A DNA stretch of 64,000 nucleotides, taken from positions 1 to 64,000 of the forward strand of contig JBCBQC010000019.1 in assembly GCA_039820405.1 (NCBI GenBank), written 5' to 3'. The DNA comes from CALLVY01 sp937899855 (lineage in GTDB: Bacteria; Bacteroidota; Bacteroidia; Chitinophagales; Saprospiraceae). Shown here piece by piece: positions 26,451 to 35,713 of this stretch. The notes beneath the pieces were generated by a model. The model had not been told where the DNA came from. It saw only the letters and a list, made by a program, of their open reading frames with translations, and did not search any database. The position numbers and the translations under genes were made by a program. The stretch's first letter is position 1. Every line of letters starts with the position of its first letter.

Positions 26451-27008
26451 ATGGAACCTTTCATCGGTCAAATCATGATGTTTGGCGGTAACTTTGCGCC
26501 CCGTGGTTGGGCACTGTGCAATGGACAACTGCTTCCCATCAACCAGAACCAAGCCCTTTTCTCCATCCTCGGTACCACCTACGGTGGCGATGGCCGGACC
26601 ACCTTCCAACTACCCGACCTCCGCGGACGCTACGCCATGCACGCCGGTCGTGGCCCCGGGCTATCGCAACGCAACCTCGGAGCAGAATTCGGTAGCGAAA
26701 CCAATACCCTCAACGTCAACCAACTGCCCTCCCACAACCACCTCGGCCAAATCACGGGTAACATCTTTATGCCGGTATCCGCCAATCCCCCCGACACCGA
26801 CTCGCCCAATGCGGCTTACCTGACGCAGCAAGCCGACGACTTTTACCACACCTCCCCCAGCCCCAACGAATTTGCGGGACCGACCACCAACGACCTGTCG
26901 GCGCAAATTGGCAATACGGGAGCCAACCAATCGATCAACAACATCCAACCCACCCAAGTGGTCAACTACATCATCGCACTCCAGGGCATCTTCCCCTCGC
27001 GCAGCTAG
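26451..27008 (+). CDS. Tail-collar domain protein (MdpB-like), copy 1
   Basis: A 185-residue protein of the phage tail-collar/microcystin-dependent-protein type. The family pattern is clear: FIGQIMMFGGNFAPRGWALC, GQLLPINQNQALFSILGTTYGGDG, then FQLPDLRGR and SHNH, ending with the VNYIIALQGIFPSR motif. No phage genes surround it, so it is a cellular, probably surface or secreted, relative rather than part of a prophage. The second copy follows after 79 bases. The exact function of these host-encoded collar proteins is unclear. Confidence 0.88.
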   Translation: MEPFIGQIMMFGGNFAPRGWALCNGQLLPINQNQALFSILGTTYGGDGRTTFQLPDLRGRYAMHAGRGPGLSQRNLGAEFGSETNTLNVNQLPSHNHLGQITGNIFMPVSANPPDTDSPNAAYLTQQADDFYHTSPSPNEFAGPTTNDLSAQIGNTGANQSINNIQPTQVVNYIIALQGIFPSRS

Positions 27009-27087
27009 TAGCCGATTGCTTTTGTAATTCGACCGGACGCCCCCCTTGGCGCACCGGTATTCTCTAACCTCAAAATGTCTCAGATAT

Positions 27088-27645
27088 ATGAACCCCTTAA
27101 TCGGTGAAATCATACTCTTTGCTGGCAATTTTGCCCCCCGAGGCTGGGCCCTCTGTGATGGACAGCTACTATCCATCGCGTCCAATACCGCCCTCTTTTC
27201 CATCCTCGGCACCACCTACGGTGGCGATGGCCGCACCACCTTCCAACTGCCCGACCTCCGCGGACGCGTACCCGCCCACTCCGGTACGGGCCCCGGCCTG
27301 TCCACCTACCGCTTAGGAGCGAGCTTTGGCACGGAGACCAATACCATGAATATCCTCCAAATGCCCTCCCACAATCACAGCGCCAGCCTGACCGGAAACG
27401 TCAGAACGCCCGTATCCGCCAATCCGCCCGATACGGATTCGCCCAATGGCAGTTACCTGACCCAACAAGCCGACGACTTTTACCACACCTCCCCCAGCCC
27501 CAATGAGTTTGGGGGGGCCCTCGTTCACAACCTCCAACTGAACGTCGGACTCACCGGAGGCAATCAATCCATCAACAACATGGCTCCCGTTCAGTGCGTC
27601 AATTACATCATTGCCCTCCAAGGTATCTTCCCTTCGCGCAGCTAG
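27088..27645 (+). CDS. Tail-collar domain protein (MdpB-like), copy 2
   Basis: A 185-residue tandem paralogue of the previous gene, the same length once the start is set at the ATG at 27088 rather than an upstream TTG. It keeps the same motifs (APRGWALC, LGTTYGGDG, QLPDLRGR, SHNH and the IALQGIFPSRS end), but the middle (about residues 85-165) has diverged in places. A terminator follows, so the two genes probably share one transcript. Duplication followed by divergence suggests variable binding parts on a common scaffold. Confidence 0.88.
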   Translation: MNPLIGEIILFAGNFAPRGWALCDGQLLSIASNTALFSILGTTYGGDGRTTFQLPDLRGRVPAHSGTGPGLSTYRLGASFGTETNTMNILQMPSHNHSASLTGNVRTPVSANPPDTDSPNGSYLTQQADDFYHTSPSPNEFGGALVHNLQLNVGLTGGNQSINNMAPVQCVNYIIALQGIFPSRS

Positions 27646-27673
27646 GGAAGCCCTGACTTAAGGATTATTTAAT

Positions 27674-27727
27674 GCTAAACCAGCAAGGGAAAGGGCCCTC
27701 CCTTTCTTTTGTTGGTTTAGTTTTTCT
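27674..27727 (+). terminator. Terminator after the tail-collar pair
   Basis: A long hairpin with arms gctaaacca and ttggtttag, and an inner stem aagggaaaggg/ccctcccttt, is followed by a T-rich tail from 27721. Confidence 0.85.
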
Positions 27728-27823
27728 TATTTTAGCCCCGATCAAAAACTGCTAGAGGGAACACAACTAACTACGGTATCCTCTCGCTTTCCTTTGTTAC
27801 AAAAAAATTTAAATCGACCAGTT

Positions 27824-29119
27824 ATGAACCCACTCTACCCCTCCTGGCTCCTCTGTAGCCTCTTTTTGTTTTTCCTGAGCGCGCCCAGCTTCGCCCAAAC
27901 CATCCTCTGGCAGGAGGATTTTGAAACCGACGGCAACGGATCGCGCTACAACTCCACCAACGAATTCAACGATGGTACTAATGACCACTTCCAGCGTACC
28001 GACGGTAGCGACATCAGCACCTCGGGCGGTGCCTACAGTGGCCAGAACGGCACCTTCTACTTCGCTTGCGAAGATACTGACGATACCGGTAGCGGCGCCG
28101 ACGGCAACGACTACAAGGCCATCTCCTTTAACCAGATCAACTCCACCGGTTGGACCAACCTACAGTTTCTCGGACTCTTCGCCAAGGGCAACAGCACCAA
28201 CTACGATTACGTCGATGGGGTCATTGTATCCTACAGCATCGACGGAGGCAGCTTTATCCAGGCCCTGAAATTCCGCTACGTCAATGGCCAAAACGACGCC
28301 TTTAACGAGAACCTGGTTCTGCTCAATACCATCGACCAGAACTGTCTGATGAGTGCGCCCAACGGGGGCTTTATGAGCAGTGTCGACTGCGACACGGAGG
28401 TGCCCTTTCCCTTTACCAACACGGGAGGCGCCCTGAGCACCGTTTTTACGACCTTTAGCTTTAGCATTCCCGACGGTACGACGACCATCGACGTCCTCAT
28501 TGAGGTGACGATGGATTCGGGTAGCGAAGAATTTGCCTTCGATAATTTCCGCATCCAGGGAACGGCCCCACCGGCGCCCGTGGAATTGATGAGCTTCGTT
28601 GGCGAACGCCAGGACGACGCGGTGGCCCTCAACTGGGAAACCGCTACCGAAACCAACAACGACCACTTTATGGTGGAGCGCAGTGTGGACGGTAAAAACT
28701 TTAGCGCCATCGGTAAGGTGGCGGGGGCTTTTACCGCTTACAGCAACCAGAACTACGATTTTGAAGATGCCAATCCGCCCCAGGCCCCCGAGCTGTTTTA
28801 CCGCCTCCGCCAGGTGGACATCGATGGGGCCTTTACCTTTAGCGAGGTAATCAATATCGAGGGCTGGGCCATTAAGGAGGGCTTTGAGCTGTTCCCCAAC
28901 CCGGCGACGACCAACGTGGTCCTCCAACCCGCCGAAGCTTTCCGGGAGGAAGCCACGCTGGAGGTCTTTGACATCTTCGGTCGGCTCTTGCGCAGCGAGG
29001 TGCTCGCTCCCGATCAGCCCTATTACGACCTCAACGTCAACGCGCTGCCCCAGGGCAGTTACTTAATTTCGGTACGTACCGTGGGCAGCCAGTACAGCCA
29101 GTTTTTGGTGCGGCAGTAA
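27824..29119 (+). CDS. Secreted T9SS type A cargo protein with an N-terminal jelly-roll-like domain
   Basis: A 431-residue secreted protein; the start at 27824 is set by a signal peptide ending SFAQ. Residues 25-235 look like a beta-rich, Asp/Asn/Gly-rich binding domain (WQEDFETDGNG and later SVDCDTEVPFP). Residues 245-340 resemble the fibronectin-like module commonly found before T9SS tails (VELMSFVGERQDDAVALNW, then VERSVDGKNFS). The last 85 residues are a type A sorting domain (GFELFPNPATTN, ending RTVGSQYSQFLVRQ). No catalytic residues were recognised. It is a lone gene between terminators. Confidence 0.82.
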   Translation: MNPLYPSWLLCSLFLFFLSAPSFAQTILWQEDFETDGNGSRYNSTNEFNDGTNDHFQRTDGSDISTSGGAYSGQNGTFYFACEDTDDTGSGADGNDYKAISFNQINSTGWTNLQFLGLFAKGNSTNYDYVDGVIVSYSIDGGSFIQALKFRYVNGQNDAFNENLVLLNTIDQNCLMSAPNGGFMSSVDCDTEVPFPFTNTGGALSTVFTTFSFSIPDGTTTIDVLIEVTMDSGSEEFAFDNFRIQGTAPPAPVELMSFVGERQDDAVALNWETATETNNDHFMVERSVDGKNFSAIGKVAGAFTAYSNQNYDFEDANPPQAPELFYRLRQVDIDGAFTFSEVINIEGWAIKEGFELFPNPATTNVVLQPAEAFREEATLEVFDIFGRLLRSEVLAPDQPYYDLNVNALPQGSYLISVRTVGSQYSQFLVRQ

Positions 29120-29140
29120 TCCGTTGCGCCCCGACTACCG

Positions 29141-29194
29141 AGCCCCGGCCGGGTCTTCTGCGGAAGACTGGGCCGGGGCTTTTGCGTTTTTTTT
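29141..29194 (+). terminator. Terminator between the T9SS cargo gene and the GPH transporter
   Basis: A strong GC-rich hairpin (gccccggcc ... ggccggggc) is followed by tttt-gcg-tttttttt. Confidence 0.9.
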
Positions 29195-29219
29195 ACTAGT
29201 TTGTGGTAAAACCAACACC

Positions 29220-30569
29220 ATGCCCGAACGCCCGCCCCTCTCCGTCAAAATCATCTACGCTCTGGGTCAGCTCGGCTGGTCCCTCACCAGCTTTGGCGCG
29301 GCCAATCTGTTGATTTACTTTTACTTCCCCCCGGAGGTGGGTGAAGGGGCCGGCATTTTCCCCACCTACGTTTACCAAGGCGCCCTCTTTGGCATCATCG
29401 CCGTGCTGGGGCTGATCACCTCGGGCGGCCGCCTCTTCGATGCCGTCACCGATCCCCTGATTGCGAGCTGGACGGACCGAAACCAATCCCGGCTGGGCAA
29501 GCGGCGGATTTTCCTGGCCGGTGCCGCCTTTCCCTTTGCCCTCTTTTCGGTACTCATCTTCTACCCCATCAGCACCGACACCAGCACCAATACCTGGTGG
29601 TTGATCTTTACCATCTTCGTCTTTTTCCTCTTTATGACCCTCTACACGGTGCCCTACACCGCCCTGATCAGCGAACTGGGCCACCACGAGTCGGACCGCA
29701 TGCTCCTCAGCACCCTGCTCTCCGTCACCTGGGCCCTGGGCTTTTTGATTGGCAATTCGGCCTACGCCATTCAGGGAATGCTCGAAAGCAGCTACAGCGC
29801 CACCGAAGCCTTCCAGATCGCCATCGCCGCCTTTGCCCTCATCGGTCTGCTGTTTATGTTGGTCCCAGTTTTTTTCCTCGACGAGCGGCGCTACGCCCGG
29901 CAAAAAGTCACCGAAATCAGTGCCTTTTCTTCGCTCGGTAAAGTCTTTGGCAACCGCAACTTTCGCTTCTTCAGCTTTTCCGACCTGCTCTACTGGATCG
30001 CCCTCACCTTTATCCAACTGGGCGTGAGCTTTTACATTACCATCCTGCTGGGGATGGACAAATCCTTCGCCACCCTCTTTATGACGATTGGCTTTTTCGC
30101 CAGCTTCCTGCTCTACGCGCCGATCAACTGGCTGGTGCGCCGCTGGGGCAAGCGACGGGTGCTACTCAGCGCCTTCGTGGTCTTTAGTGCAGTATTTGGC
30201 CTGACCTACGGCGTGGCCTGGCTGCCGCTGCCCAAGCTGTTCTTTTTCTACGCCCTGGCCCTCTTGTCGGCCTTTCCCCTGGCTGCCTTCGGCATCATCC
30301 CCAACGCCATCGTTGCCGACATCGTCTACCAGCACGAACGGCAATCGGGCGAGCAACTGGCGGGCATGTTTTACGGAGCCCGCAATTTTATGATGAAAAT
30401 GGGCATTACCCTCGCCAATTTGATTTTTCCCTCCCTGCTCCTGTGGGGCAAAAGCGCGGACAATCCGACGGGGGTCCAATTGTCGGCCCTCGCGGCGGTC
30501 CTGTTTTGCCTGGCGGGCTACGCCCTCTTCCGCAGCTACCGCGAGACGCCCGCGGCTAGCGCCGCCTGA
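29220..30569 (+). CDS. GPH-type (MFS) sugar or solute:cation symporter
   Basis: A 449-residue, 12-helix transporter. The start at 29220 (MPERPPLSVK) gives the usual short N-terminal tail. The family hallmark RLFDAVTDPLIASWTDRNQSRLGKRR lies between helices 2 and 3, with its Asp-rich core as in MelB-like glycoside-pentoside-hexuronide symporters. The second half repeats the fold. The substrate is unknown. It is followed after 32 bases by a glycosyltransferase-like membrane protein, so the two may share a transcript. Confidence 0.87.
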   Translation: MPERPPLSVKIIYALGQLGWSLTSFGAANLLIYFYFPPEVGEGAGIFPTYVYQGALFGIIAVLGLITSGGRLFDAVTDPLIASWTDRNQSRLGKRRIFLAGAAFPFALFSVLIFYPISTDTSTNTWWLIFTIFVFFLFMTLYTVPYTALISELGHHESDRMLLSTLLSVTWALGFLIGNSAYAIQGMLESSYSATEAFQIAIAAFALIGLLFMLVPVFFLDERRYARQKVTEISAFSSLGKVFGNRNFRFFSFSDLLYWIALTFIQLGVSFYITILLGMDKSFATLFMTIGFFASFLLYAPINWLVRRWGKRRVLLSAFVVFSAVFGLTYGVAWLPLPKLFFFYALALLSAFPLAAFGIIPNAIVADIVYQHERQSGEQLAGMFYGARNFMMKMGITLANLIFPSLLLWGKSADNPTGVQLSALAAVLFCLAGYALFRSYRETPAASAA

Positions 30570-30601
30570 GCAAGGTCCAAAAAAGTGCTACCTTTGATCC
30601 T

Positions 30602-31867
30602 GTGAAAATACCCTGGTTCCCAAGGTGGAAGCCAAGCTCCCCGCTCCACTGGGCTTGGTACTGGCTCGGCTACGCCCTCCTGCTGGGGCTACTCGTCTAC
30701 TGGCTGCCCGAAGACAGCCACGGGGATCGGTGGTACTGGATGCACTGGACGCGCTACTGCTTCGAGCACGAGCTGGGCAGCATCTATTCCTTCCGCATCG
30801 ACGGCCACGTGCTCACCAATTACCATCCGCTGTACCTGCACTTCCTCAACGCCTTCAGTGGTTTTTTTAGCGACTGGGACACGCTCTACGCCAATTTGTA
30901 CCGCATCAAAATCTTTGCCCTGGGCTTTGACTTTCTCGGGGCCCTGGCCCTCTTTCTGATCCTGCCCCGCGAGCAACGGCGCCCCTGGCTGCCCCTCTTC
31001 CTGCTGCTCAACCTCGCCTACCTCTACAACAGCATCGTCTGGGGCCAAATCGATTCGGTCTTTACCGTGTGGAGCCTGCTGGCCCTGATTTTTGGCCTGC
31101 GCCAACGCCCGGATTGGGCCATCGTTTGCTACCTCCTGGCGCTCAATACCAAACTCCAGTCCATCATCTTTTTACCCCTGGTGGGCCTGGTATTGTTGCC
31201 CAGTTTGCGTTTGCAATGGCGCCGGGTAGGCTGGGGACTCTTGACGGCAGGACTGGTCCAGTTGCTGTTGCTCTGGCCCTTTATTCGGGCGGGGCAGCTC
31301 CCGGTCATGTGGCAGACCCTCACTACGGGCTCGGTCGATCTGTACCCCCGCACCTCACTCAGTGCCTTCAATTTTTGGTACCTGTTTTTTGGCGACAATA
31401 CCCTCTTCGTATCCGATCGCGAGTACTGGGGAGGCTGGACTTACAAACAGTGGGGGCTGCTGCTGTTTTGCCTGTCCAGTGCCCTCTCTCTCCTACCCTT
31501 GGCGCTGCGCAGTCTGGCCTGTACCTGGCGGGGGGAGGCCCTCGCTGAGGACAGCGCCGAATTGGTTTTTCTGACGGCTTGTCTGGTGGCGGTGGGCTTT
31601 TTTTATTTCAACACCCAAATGCACGAGCGCTATTCCCATCCCGCCCTGCTGATGGCTTTTTACTACGGCGCGCTCCGGGGGCGCTACCTCCTTTACCTCC
31701 TCCTCTCCCTGGCTTACTTCCTCAACCTCGAACGGGTCATGCAGGCCTTCGAGTGGGATTATCGGAGCCTTTGGTTTCAGCCCGAGGGCGTGGCCCTCCT
31801 CTTTGGGCTCGTCCTGCTGCTGGGACTCGGGGCCCTGTACCGACCGCGGGGGCCAGACCGCCATTGA
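30602..31867 (+). CDS. Gpi18-like GT-C mannosyltransferase-type membrane protein
   Basis: A 421-residue integral membrane protein starting with GTG at 30602. The first loop has an Asp (RIDGHVLTNYHPLYLHFL). The WGQIDS motif (about residues 145-150) and the MHERYSHP motif (about 340-347) are shared with COG5542/Gpi18-type mannosyltransferases, which use polyprenyl-phosphate sugars in the GT-C fold. About ten helices are visible. It probably glycosylates lipids or proteins on the outer face of the inner membrane. The donor and acceptor are unknown. Confidence 0.8.
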   Translation: MKIPWFPRWKPSSPLHWAWYWLGYALLLGLLVYWLPEDSHGDRWYWMHWTRYCFEHELGSIYSFRIDGHVLTNYHPLYLHFLNAFSGFFSDWDTLYANLYRIKIFALGFDFLGALALFLILPREQRRPWLPLFLLLNLAYLYNSIVWGQIDSVFTVWSLLALIFGLRQRPDWAIVCYLLALNTKLQSIIFLPLVGLVLLPSLRLQWRRVGWGLLTAGLVQLLLLWPFIRAGQLPVMWQTLTTGSVDLYPRTSLSAFNFWYLFFGDNTLFVSDREYWGGWTYKQWGLLLFCLSSALSLLPLALRSLACTWRGEALAEDSAELVFLTACLVAVGFFYFNTQMHERYSHPALLMAFYYGALRGRYLLYLLLSLAYFLNLERVMQAFEWDYRSLWFQPEGVALLFGLVLLLGLGALYRPRGPDRH

Positions 31868-31912
31868 CAGCAGGGGCGGGACTAAGCTTTTTCCATCAAA
31901 ACGGCCTCCCCA

Positions 31913-31953
31913 CATCTAACGAATGACGGCTCGTTAGATCTAATGGTTTTTTC
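31913..31953 (+). terminator. Terminator after the GT-C gene
   Basis: A perfect 9-bp stem (atctaacga/tcgttagat) with an 8-base loop is followed by a T-run at 31947-31952. Confidence 0.65.
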
Positions 31954-32033
31954 CAACAGCAGAACATTAGCGGCCCCAACCGTCTTAGCAGCGTAGTGCC
32001 AACGACTATCTTACCTTCCAAACCCAGCGCTAC

Positions 32034-33116
32034 ATGACCTTCCGACTCCTCGCCCAACGCGTCCGCGAACACCTCCACAATCATCAAATCCAGGCCGCCA
32101 TCCACCTCCTCGACCACATGCTGGTCAACCATCCCACGGAGCGGGAACACCTCCCCTACCGAGATTTATTAAAAAGGATCGCAACCGGACAAGTCCCGTG
32201 GGAACCGACGGAGATCGAGGCGCTCCTCCTGGACATCGTCCGGGAGGTAGAGCGGGAGGAGATCAAACGGACTCGTCTTTACCTGCACTACGAAGGCCCT
32301 CACGATGGTCCGGGCAGCTCCTTTGCCCGTAGCCTCCAACGCAGCCTCCGCTCCCATCAATTTCCCGTCTTTTCCACCCTCGAAAATTGGTCCGCCACGC
32401 CCCACCAACGGAACGCCGAATTGGAGCGGACCCATTACCTACTGCTCCTCCTCCCACCAAGGCCCAAGATCAGTCCGACCCTCCAGCAGGTACTCCAATC
32501 CGCCAACCGGGGCTTCCGAACTAAGGGGCGGCCCCAAATCATTCCCATCCGGCTGGCCTGGCCCGTGACCACCCGCCCCCCGGCAGCGCTCCGATCGCTG
32601 TTTCGGGACCACCACCCCCTCGATTGGCAAGCCCCCCTCCATACCCCCCCTACCGTCGATCGCATCCTGGACCTCCTCTACCTTCGCCAACCCTTGTCCC
32701 CAACCACCTCTCCGACCATCGAACTCCCCCCGCCTCCAAAAACATCCGCCAGCCAACGACCCTGGCTGGGCCCCTGGTCTTTACTCCTACTCCCCCCCCT
32801 AGTCTTGGGCTGTTGCCTCCTCTTCTTCGATCAGTCGGTAGGCGCAGCAGCACCCCTCTCCCCGCCCCCAAACGAGCGAGCCAAAGGCGAACTGGTCCGG
32901 TGGCTGACGACCGACGACCCCACCGCCCTCGGCAACTTCCTCCCCCTGGCCGATACCCTGGTACTGTTCGTCAACCGGGTGGCGATTCAGGAGGATTGTG
33001 GCAGTATGGATCAAAGGCTGCGGGAGCTAAAACGGACTACCGCTGGCCTCCGAGTTGATGCGCTACGGTGGGAGCACCAACGCATCGTACACATCCAACT
33101 CCTTACTGAGGAATAG
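32034..33116 (+). CDS. EAD-like/TIR-like membrane-anchored protein, probable conflict or signalling component
   Basis: A 360-residue protein with three visible parts. Residues 1-80 are helical and fit the effector-associated domain pattern (EAD11-like): an AIHLLDHML helix, then YRDLLKRIATGQVPWEPTEIE and a closing LLLDIVREVE helix. Residues 81-175 look like a TIR domain: RLYLHYEGPHD, then SFARSLQRSLRSHQFPVF, HYLLLLLPPRPKIS and IIPIRL, in the TIR strand order. The Glu usually placed after the SxxWC motif is replaced by Gln/Val here, so NADase activity is doubtful. A transmembrane segment follows a Pro-rich linker (about 244-265), then a 90-residue C-terminal domain I do not recognise. No partner gene is adjacent; recQ follows on the same strand. 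Both domain calls rest on pattern reading. Confidence 0.55.
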   Translation: MTFRLLAQRVREHLHNHQIQAAIHLLDHMLVNHPTEREHLPYRDLLKRIATGQVPWEPTEIEALLLDIVREVEREEIKRTRLYLHYEGPHDGPGSSFARSLQRSLRSHQFPVFSTLENWSATPHQRNAELERTHYLLLLLPPRPKISPTLQQVLQSANRGFRTKGRPQIIPIRLAWPVTTRPPAALRSLFRDHHPLDWQAPLHTPPTVDRILDLLYLRQPLSPTTSPTIELPPPPKTSASQRPWLGPWSLLLLPPLVLGCCLLFFDQSVGAAAPLSPPPNERAKGELVRWLTTDDPTALGNFLPLADTLVLFVNRVAIQEDCGSMDQRLRELKRTTAGLRVDALRWEHQRIVHIQLLTEE

Positions 33117-33411
33117 GGACCGGCGCGGCAAAAGCATTTGGGGTCGAAGGGCAAAAAAATAAAAAAATTTTAGCCCCTCATAATCAAGGACTTAGCCCCG
33201 GCTTTTTACGTGCCGGGGAGGAGGACTTTATGGAATTTATGGCGTAAAAGCGTCTATGTAGGGCCGGAGTCGAGCAAAAGTGCGTCCTCCCCACCGGAAG
33301 CCTGCGCAATTTTTGGTAATTTTGCGAACAGTAGGAAAACGGTAGAGGGACCGCGCCCCCTTGAGCACCGGCGCATTAGATTACCTTTTCCAACCGAATC
33401 ACAACCAGCCT
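33117..33411. other. Upstream region of recQ
   Basis: An AT-rich start with A-runs (33153-33170), then a cccggc/gccggg hairpin (about 33196-33216) without a T-tract. A perfect -7 box, taattttg at 33317-33324, lies 88 bases before the recQ ATG, but no matching -33 TTTG was found. Confidence 0.4.
33317..33324 (+). promoter_or_regulatory. Candidate -7 box for recQ
   Basis: taattttg fits TAnnTTTG, the -7 element of Bacteroidota primary sigma factors. The -33 element is not clear. Confidence 0.35.
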
Positions 33412-35553
33412 ATGAATCAGCGCGCCGCCCGGGAAGCCCTTAAAAAATACTTTGGTTACGACAACTTCCGGCCTCAACAATTTGAGATCATCGATAACAT
33501 CTACATCGGCTACGACGCCGTGGTCTTGATGCCCACCGGTGGAGGTAAATCCATTTGCTACCAGATCCCCGCCATCACCCTGCCCGGCACCTGTGTCGTG
33601 GTGTCCCCCTTGATCTCACTGATGAAGGATCAGGTAGAAGCCCTCAAGGGCAATGGCATCCCTGCCGCCTACCTCAACAGCAGCCTGAGTGTCGACGAAC
33701 AACGCTACGTCGAAGACGAGGCCTACCACGGCCGTCTGCGCTTGCTCTACGTCTCGCCCGAAAAGATGGTGTCGCCCAGTTTTATGCCCTTACTGAGCAA
33801 GCTAAAGCTCAACCTCTTTGCCATCGACGAGGCCCACTGTATCTCCGCTTGGGGGCACGACTTCCGACAGGAATACACCCAGATGCGTTTTCTCAAACGA
33901 CAATTCCCGCGCGTCCCCATCGTTGCCCTCACCGCTACGGCCGACAAGCTGACCCGCCGCGATATCGTGACCCAACTTGGCCTCCGCGAACCCGCCGTCT
34001 TTATTTCTTCCTTCGACCGGCCCAACATCAGCCTCAACGTCCGACCCGGTCAAAAACGGATCGAACAAATCCTAGACTTTATCGGGGAGCGCTCCCAGCA
34101 GGCGGGCATTGTTTACTGCCTGAGCCGTAAAAGTACCGAACAGGTGGCCGCCAAGTTGATCGCCAAAGGCATTCGGGCCGACTTTTACCACGCGGGCCTC
34201 CCCGCCGCCGAGCGCAACCGGGTTCAGGAGGCTTTTACCAACGATGAAGTCCACGTGGTGTGTGCCACCGTCGCCTTTGGGATGGGGATTGACAAATCCA
34301 ACGTACGCTGGGTCATCCACTATAATCTGCCGCAAAACATCGAGGGCTATTACCAGGAGATTGGCCGGGCCGGTCGGGATGGTGCCCAGGCCGACGCCCT
34401 GCTCTTTTACAGCTTTCAGGACGTCATGGTGCTGCGCGACATCCTCACCAAGGAGGAAAGTAAAAATACCGAGATCAAACTGGCCAAGCTGGAGCGCATG
34501 CAGCAGTACGCCGATGCCCTCAACTGCCGCCGCAAAATCCTGCTGAGCTACTTCGGCGAACACCTCGCCGAGGACTGTGGCAACTGCGACGTCTGCAAAA
34601 ATCCGCCCCAGTCTTTCGACGGAACGGTGATTGCGCAAAAGGCCCTCTCGGCGGTGACCCGACTGGGAGAGAAAGTGGGCCTGCGGATGTTGATCGATGT
34701 GCTGCGGGGTTCGCGGCGCAAGGACCTGCTCCAACTGGGCTACGACCAGATCAAGACGTACGGCATGGGGGCCGACATTACCGCCAACGATTGGATGGAC
34801 CTGCTGCGGCAGATGCTGCACCTGGGGCTGATCGAGATCGCCTACGATCAAAACAACGTGGTCAAACTGACCGCCGCCAGCCGGGCGGTACTATTTGAAA
34901 AGCAAGCCGTCACCCTGGTCCGGATGTCGGCCATCCGGGAACAGCGGGCGGCGCGAAAAACCAAGGTCAAAACCGTCACCCAACGCCAGCGCGTCCGCGA
35001 CGAATTGTTCGAAGTGCTTCGGCAGTTGCGCCGCCAGATTGCCGTACAAAAGGGCGTCCCCCCCTACATCGTCTTTAGCGACGCGACGCTGGAGGAGATG
35101 GCCGCCGAACGGCCGAGCAACGAACGGGAGCTGCGGAGTATTTCGGGAGTGGGCGAGCAAAAGCTGGCCCGCTACGGTCGGGCCTTCCTCGGTGCCATCC
35201 GCGACTTTGTGGCGGACAAGACCCAGGAGGGGGTCCGGGTCAAGGGCGGTTCCCAATTGGCCACCCTCCAGCTCTACCGGCGGGGCTTCCCCCCCGAGCA
35301 GATCGCTCTGGAGCGGGACGTCACGGTCCAAACGGTGTATAACCACTTGCTGGAACACTACCAAAACGGGGAGGAAGTCCGGGTGCAGGATTTTGTCTCC
35401 AAACCCCTAATCCAAACCATCCTCCTGGTGGCCGAGAGCATTCCCGAGCCGCGGAGCATCAAGGCCATCTACGAACGGCTGGGGGAGCGGGTGGACTATC
35501 ATCAGATTCGCTTTGCCCTGGCCTACCTGGAGAAAAAAGGAAAAGAGGTTTAG
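33412..35553 (+). CDS. recQ: ATP-dependent DNA helicase RecQ
   Basis: A 713-residue 3'-5' DNA helicase for recombination and repair. The ATG at 33412 is chosen over an upstream TTG because homologues begin near this residue. The Walker A box MPTGGGKS is at 40-47 and DEAH at 139-142, followed by the RecQ-specific CISAWGHDFR. The Arg-finger region is QEIGRAGRDG. The zinc-binding part has the pattern CRRK...CGNCDVCKNPP. A winged-helix domain, an HRDC domain (about 535-610) and an extra C-terminal HTH-like part (about 620-713) complete the long form. The length is typical of Bacteroidota RecQ. Confidence 0.96.
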   Translation: MNQRAAREALKKYFGYDNFRPQQFEIIDNIYIGYDAVVLMPTGGGKSICYQIPAITLPGTCVVVSPLISLMKDQVEALKGNGIPAAYLNSSLSVDEQRYVEDEAYHGRLRLLYVSPEKMVSPSFMPLLSKLKLNLFAIDEAHCISAWGHDFRQEYTQMRFLKRQFPRVPIVALTATADKLTRRDIVTQLGLREPAVFISSFDRPNISLNVRPGQKRIEQILDFIGERSQQAGIVYCLSRKSTEQVAAKLIAKGIRADFYHAGLPAAERNRVQEAFTNDEVHVVCATVAFGMGIDKSNVRWVIHYNLPQNIEGYYQEIGRAGRDGAQADALLFYSFQDVMVLRDILTKEESKNTEIKLAKLERMQQYADALNCRRKILLSYFGEHLAEDCGNCDVCKNPPQSFDGTVIAQKALSAVTRLGEKVGLRMLIDVLRGSRRKDLLQLGYDQIKTYGMGADITANDWMDLLRQMLHLGLIEIAYDQNNVVKLTAASRAVLFEKQAVTLVRMSAIREQRAARKTKVKTVTQRQRVRDELFEVLRQLRRQIAVQKGVPPYIVFSDATLEEMAAERPSNERELRSISGVGEQKLARYGRAFLGAIRDFVADKTQEGVRVKGGSQLATLQLYRRGFPPEQIALERDVTVQTVYNHLLEHYQNGEEVRVQDFVSKPLIQTILLVAESIPEPRSIKAIYERLGERVDYHQIRFALAYLEKKGKEV

Positions 35554-35593
35554 AAAAGTTAGGCAGTGGCATATTTAGCTGGGGGTCCCACGC

Positions 35594-35621
35594 GTTTTAG
35601 CCACTAAAGTCTTTATATTTG
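35594..35621 (+). promoter_or_regulatory. Promoter candidate for the S46 peptidase
   Basis: A perfect -7 box tatatttg (35614-35621) lies 92 bases before the start; a weak gttttag near 35594 may serve as the -33 element. Confidence 0.45.
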
Positions 35622-35713
35622 AGCGTTTCGTAAAAATACCGGACGGCAAAGTACGAGGCCCCAGGGCCCAGTCGCCTTTGTCTCCTAATCCATAAAATAA
35701 AATGCTTTTCTCT

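Noticed and set aside
26451..27645. Prophage or contractile injection system, suggested by tail-collar domains
   Set aside because: No capsid, sheath, baseplate, integrase or lysis genes are nearby; the neighbours are ordinary chromosomal genes.
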